A stretch of DNA of 64,000 bases from Paraburkholderia sp. BCC1884 (GTDB lineage Bacteria; Pseudomonadota; Gammaproteobacteria; Burkholderiales; Burkholderiaceae), in assembly GCF_900996225.1 (NCBI RefSeq), contig NZ_CAAJGL010000011.1, positions 170,533 through 234,532 on the forward strand, written 5' to 3'. The notes under the pieces are model-generated. The model searched no databases, had not been told where the DNA came from, and was given only the letters and a program-made list of their open reading frames with translations. Of this stretch, positions 62,737 to 64,000 are shown piece by piece. How positions within the stretch are numbered: position 1 is the first letter of the stretch; every line of letters begins with the position of its first letter. The position numbers and the translations under genes were made by a program.

Positions 62737-63711
62737 ATGGATACGCTACAAAATATGCGAGTGTTCGTGCGCGTGGTCGAAGCTGGTAGTTTTACCGCCG
62801 CCGCGCAGTCACTCAATTCGACCACCGGCGCCATGTCGCGCGCGGTCTCGGAACTCGAAGCCCATCTGCGCACACGGCTACTCAACCGTTCGACGCGACG
62901 GCTTGCGCTCACCACCGCCGGCGAGCGCTATCTCGAACGATGTCAGCAGATACTGGCCGATGTCGACACGGCCGAGGAAGAAGCGAGCTGCGCGCACGAG
63001 CGCCCGAGCGGCGCCTTGCGCATGCATAGCTTCGCGAGCATCGGTCAGCATTATGTGTTGCCGGCGATTTCGCGATATCGGGCGCAATATCCGGAAGTCA
63101 CTGTCGAGCTCACGCTGTCGCAGCGCATGCCGGATCTGTTCGAAGGCAGTGCCGATGTCGCTGTGATCGGCGCGTCGACTTTGCCCAATTCGGATCTCGT
63201 GTCACTGCCACTGGGGACGACTTTCAGCATTTTGTGCGCATCGCCGGCCTACGTGCACGCGCACGGCGCACCGCAGCAGCCCGCTGACCTTGCTCATCAC
63301 GAATGTTTGATCCTGCATACGCCCGCGTTTCCTCCCCACGAATGGGTGCTCGACGGCCCGAATGGCAGCGAGATGATGGAGGTGAATGGGCCTGTGCACG
63401 TCAACATCGCGGAATCGCTGATTGTGGCGATTCGTGAAGGTATGGGTATTGGGATGGTGCCGCTTTATGCGGCCATTTCAGGCTTACGCGATGGAACGCT
63501 TGTGCGCGTGTTGCCGGAATATACGCTGCAGAAGATGAATGTTTACGCGCTGTACCCGTCGCGTAAGTTCATCGATGCGAAGACGCGGACTTGGGTCGAG
63601 TTCCTGCGGACACATCTGCCCAAAGTGATCGCTCGCGATGAAGCGTTGCTTGCTGAAGTTGGCCAGACATTGGTTGATGGCGTTGCTTTGCCTGCCGGGG
63701 CTAAGCCGTAA
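62737..63711 (+). CDS. LysR-family transcriptional regulator
   Basis: 324 residues from ATG 62737, with AAGGA 5 nt upstream; the open frame extends upstream to 62608. Winged helix-turn-helix at about 1-60 (VFVRVVEAGSFTAAAQSLNS) and a type 2 periplasmic-binding-like effector domain. It is divergent from the FUSC efflux gene with a 255-bp gap, so it probably controls it, as AaeR does aaeXAB in E. coli. It is the last protein gene before the rRNA operon. Confidence 0.92.
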   Translation: MDTLQNMRVFVRVVEAGSFTAAAQSLNSTTGAMSRAVSELEAHLRTRLLNRSTRRLALTTAGERYLERCQQILADVDTAEEEASCAHERPSGALRMHSFASIGQHYVLPAISRYRAQYPEVTVELTLSQRMPDLFEGSADVAVIGASTLPNSDLVSLPLGTTFSILCASPAYVHAHGAPQQPADLAHHECLILHTPAFPPHEWVLDGPNGSEMMEVNGPVHVNIAESLIVAIREGMGIGMVPLYAAISGLRDGTLVRVLPEYTLQKMNVYALYPSRKFIDAKTRTWVEFLRTHLPKVIARDEALLAEVGQTLVDGVALPAGAKP

Positions 63712-63780
63712 AGGGGACGGTATGGCAGAAGGAATGGGATGCTGAACTGAAGATGCGCGCGGCAGGCTGTGTGCGGATGC

Positions 63781-63816
63781 GGTCACAGCGCTGCGAGTGC
63801 AGCGAGCGATGTGACC
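63781..63816 (+). terminator. hairpin downstream of the LysR gene
   Basis: GGTCACA at 63781-63787 pairs with TGTGACC at 63810-63816; inside it CGCTGC at 63789-63794 pairs with GCAGCG at 63799-63804 around a GAGT loop. A short T-rich stretch follows (GTTGATTTTCC). Placed to end the LysR transcript before the oppositely oriented rRNA operon. Confidence 0.45.
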
Positions 63817-63842
63817 GTTGATTTTCCACGCGCGGAAAACGC

Positions 63843-63873
63843 AAAAACCCCACCTTGAAGGGGTGGGGTTTTT
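63843..63873 (-). terminator. rRNA operon terminator
   Basis: AAAAACCCCACC at 63843-63854 pairs with GGTGGGGTTTTT at 63862-63873. On the minus strand the hairpin is followed by a U-tract, the form expected for the end of an rrn transcript read leftwards. It lies 15 bp beyond the 3' end of the 5S gene. Confidence 0.85.
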
Positions 63874-63888
63874 GTTTGCTGCTTGGGA

Positions 63889-64000
63889 GCCTGACGATTA
63901 CCTACTTTCACACGGGAATCCGCACTATCATCGGCGTGGAGTCGTTTCACGGTCCTGTTCGGGATGGGAAGGGGTGGTACCGACTCGCTATGGTCATCAG
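63889..64000 (-). rRNA. rrf: 5S ribosomal RNA (about 2 nt short at the 5' end)
   Basis: The minus strand reads from the right edge CTGATGACCATAGCGAGTCGGTACC..., then CCCATCCCGAACAGGACCGT and ...GTAGGTAATCGTCAGGC, the characteristic Burkholderiaceae 5S sequence. The 3' CGTCAGGC would pair with 5' GCCTGATG, of which the first two bases lie beyond the window. The rest of the rRNA operon (23S, 16S) must lie to the right. Confidence 0.95.

Noticed and set aside
1..64000. Mobile elements, prophage or CRISPR arrays
   Set aside because: No transposase, integrase, terminal inverted repeats or regularly spaced repeats were seen in the window; the only rearrangement scar is the yefM junction.

Overview
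The window reads as chromosomal DNA of a high-GC betaproteobacterium of the Burkholderiaceae, most likely Paraburkholderia or a close relative. The evidence is the 5S rRNA sequence at the right edge, the codon and GC profile, and the gene content: a cyanide-insensitive bd-type oxidase, malonate decarboxylase, polar amino acid ABC importers and a FUSC efflux protein. Genes are dense and there is no prophage, insertion sequence or CRISPR array. This is chromosomal core and accessory metabolism, not a mobile island.

Layout. 1-7.5 kb: the 5' end of an NAD-dependent epimerase-like gene, an alpha/beta hydrolase, then cioA-cioB and an overlapping 51-residue DUF2474 gene, with an exact ANR/FNR-type box upstream. 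A LuxR-type response regulator and a hybrid histidine kinase follow, convergent. 7.8-13.2 kb: an unrecognised sigma-like protein, a 1136-residue GMC oxidoreductase/alpha-beta hydrolase fusion and an orphan ModA-like binding protein. 13.2-25.9 kb: two complete polar amino acid ABC importers, each with its own HutC-type GntR regulator; the two regulator genes converge in the middle. The left importer is divergent from a 2-oxoglutarate-type oxygenase and an FAD-linked dehydrogenase. The right one forms an operon with a histidine ammonia-lyase homologue that lacks the Ala-Ser-Gly tripeptide needed for the MIO cofactor. Palindromes resembling HutC operators lie upstream of both systems.

25.9-36.5 kb: a methyltransferase-like membrane protein, an arylamine N-acetyltransferase and a Ser/Gln-rich secreted protein. 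Divergent from them, behind a good Fur box, is a six-gene iron operon: OprB-like porin, secreted beta-propeller, Tat-exported DyP peroxidase and FbpABC-type Fe(III) importer. 36.5-47.5 kb: a LysR/EamA pair, an intact YoeB toxin with an N-terminally truncated YefM antitoxin sitting 4 nt behind an MFS gene, and a complete malonate decarboxylase operon (GntR regulator, mdcABCDEGH). 47.5-52.5 kb: a galactofuranose-type sugar importer (ytfQ-ytfR-ytfT-yjfF).

52.5-64 kb: alkB, a rutE-like reductase, a His-rich membrane protein, a YkuE-like phosphoesterase, a secreted protein, mgtC behind a structured leader, a GlsB-type membrane protein, an acetyl-CoA hydrolase/CoA transferase, a small secreted protein, and a FUSC efflux gene divergent from a LysR gene. 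The window ends in the 3' end of an rRNA operon (5S rRNA, minus strand) with its terminator.

The parts that most deserve follow-up are the Fur-controlled porin/propeller/DyP/FbpABC operon, the MIO-less lyase with its dedicated importer, the truncated yefM beside an intact yoeB, and the oxidoreductase-hydrolase fusion with a cysteine nucleophile.
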